Positions 61,025 through 61,242 of a stretch of 61,242 bases of DNA are shown here, piece by piece. Below the pieces are notes generated by a model, which did no database searches, was not told the origin of the DNA, and saw only the letters and a program-made list of their open reading frames with translations. Position numbers and translations under genes: made by a program. Origin of the DNA: Domibacillus antri (GTDB taxonomy: Bacteria; Bacillota; Bacilli; Bacillales; Domibacillaceae). The stretch covers positions 1 to 61,242 of the forward strand of contig NZ_MSDU01000011.1 of assembly GCF_001936625.1 (NCBI RefSeq), read 5' to 3'. The first letter of the stretch is position 1, and every line of letters starts with the position of its first letter.

Positions 61025-61242
61025 GAATTGGACAAGCAAATTTAGATGGACAATTTAACATCGTATGGAGTTCGGAGCAGCCGATTCCCGCTAAACCTCT
61101 ATTGAACAATACAATTTTTGATTCTATAGACGGGGAATTAATTTGGAAATCCCTTGTTGAAGTGATAGGTGAGGAAGCAGCTGAAGGGGTAGTAGTTCTT
61201 AACAATAGTTGGACTATTTTAGGTTCTTACGCAATTCTGGTG
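61014..61242 (+). pseudogene. Out-of-frame continuation of the AmiC-like sensor, cut by the window edge
   Basis: In the frame two bases on, translation gives EIRIGQANLDGQFNIVWSSE then QPIPAKPLL, which is the normal C-terminal end of the AmiC/UrtA domain (RIGQ-x-DGQF-x-IVW). About 20-25 residues that normally precede it are missing, so a short deletion with a shift is the likely cause. It continues IWKSLVEVIGEEAAEGVVVLNNSWTILG, which looks like the start of a PAS-type sensor domain, and then leaves the window. The full protein was probably a multidomain signalling protein. Confidence 0.6.

Overview
This window is chromosomal DNA from a low-to-moderate GC, Gram-positive, Bacillus-like member of the Firmicutes (Bacillaceae). 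The reading rests on gene content and order: on the minus strand, guaA - pbuG - yebE - yebG - purEKBCSQLFMNHD - yerA - yerB - yerC - pcrB - pcrA - ligA - camS - gatCAB - dgkB - rlmCD follows the Bacillus subtilis yeb/pur/yer order closely. AGGAGG-type ribosome binding sites, TTG/GTG starts, GlcT/RAT, PurR boxes and purine and glycine riboswitches agree with this. The genus cannot be named from the sequence alone. No transposase, phage, tRNA, rRNA or CRISPR was seen.

Layout. 1-10.4 kb: 23S rRNA methyltransferase, a TSUP permease, a coupled DUF2085/Cys-rich membrane pair, a pyridoxamine-phosphate-oxidase-like stress protein, a heterodimeric ABC exporter, a MarR-MFS drug-efflux type operon, diacylglycerol kinase and a thioredoxin-like protein. 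10.4-13.6 kb: an argC-argB-argD operon on the plus strand with promoter and ARG-box, lacking argJ. 13.8-18.5 kb: an esterase, a heptad-repeat coiled-coil protein and gatCAB. 18.6-30.6 kb: isocitrate lyase, ZIP transporter, CamS lipoprotein, ligA, pcrA, pcrB, yerC, yerB and yerA. 30.7-43.7 kb: the complete 12-gene de novo IMP operon behind a PurR-box promoter and a guanine-class riboswitch. 43.7-51.8 kb: yebG, yebE, an inserted glcT-ptsG glucose PTS module with RAT/terminator, pbuG with its own riboswitch, guaA and nadE. 51.9-54.8 kb: three small low-complexity Asp/Asn/Val-rich or related proteins, an OsmC protein and a DUF2935 protein. 55-59.3 kb: gcvT-gcvPA-gcvPB behind a tandem glycine riboswitch. 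59.3-61.2 kb: a decayed region with a siderophore-binding-protein remnant and a frameshifted AmiC-like sensor.

How the parts work together. The purine theme is strong: IMP synthesis, GMP synthase, hypoxanthine/guanine uptake and a putative adenine deaminase are grouped, and the first three carry PurR-box-like sites or guanine riboswitches. Glycine cleavage supplies one-carbon units used by purine synthesis.

The most unusual signal is not a gene. Four intergenic stretches (near 3.5, 13.7, 27.3 and 54.8 kb) hold degenerate tandem units with a period of 20-21 nt. Each begins just beyond a terminator-like hairpin, in the same orientation relative to it. The copies at 3.5 and 54.8 kb are clearly homologous over about 100 nt; the one at 27.3 kb has a different unit but the same period and position. 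The second candidate is the cluster of three small V/D/N-alternating proteins at 52-53 kb.
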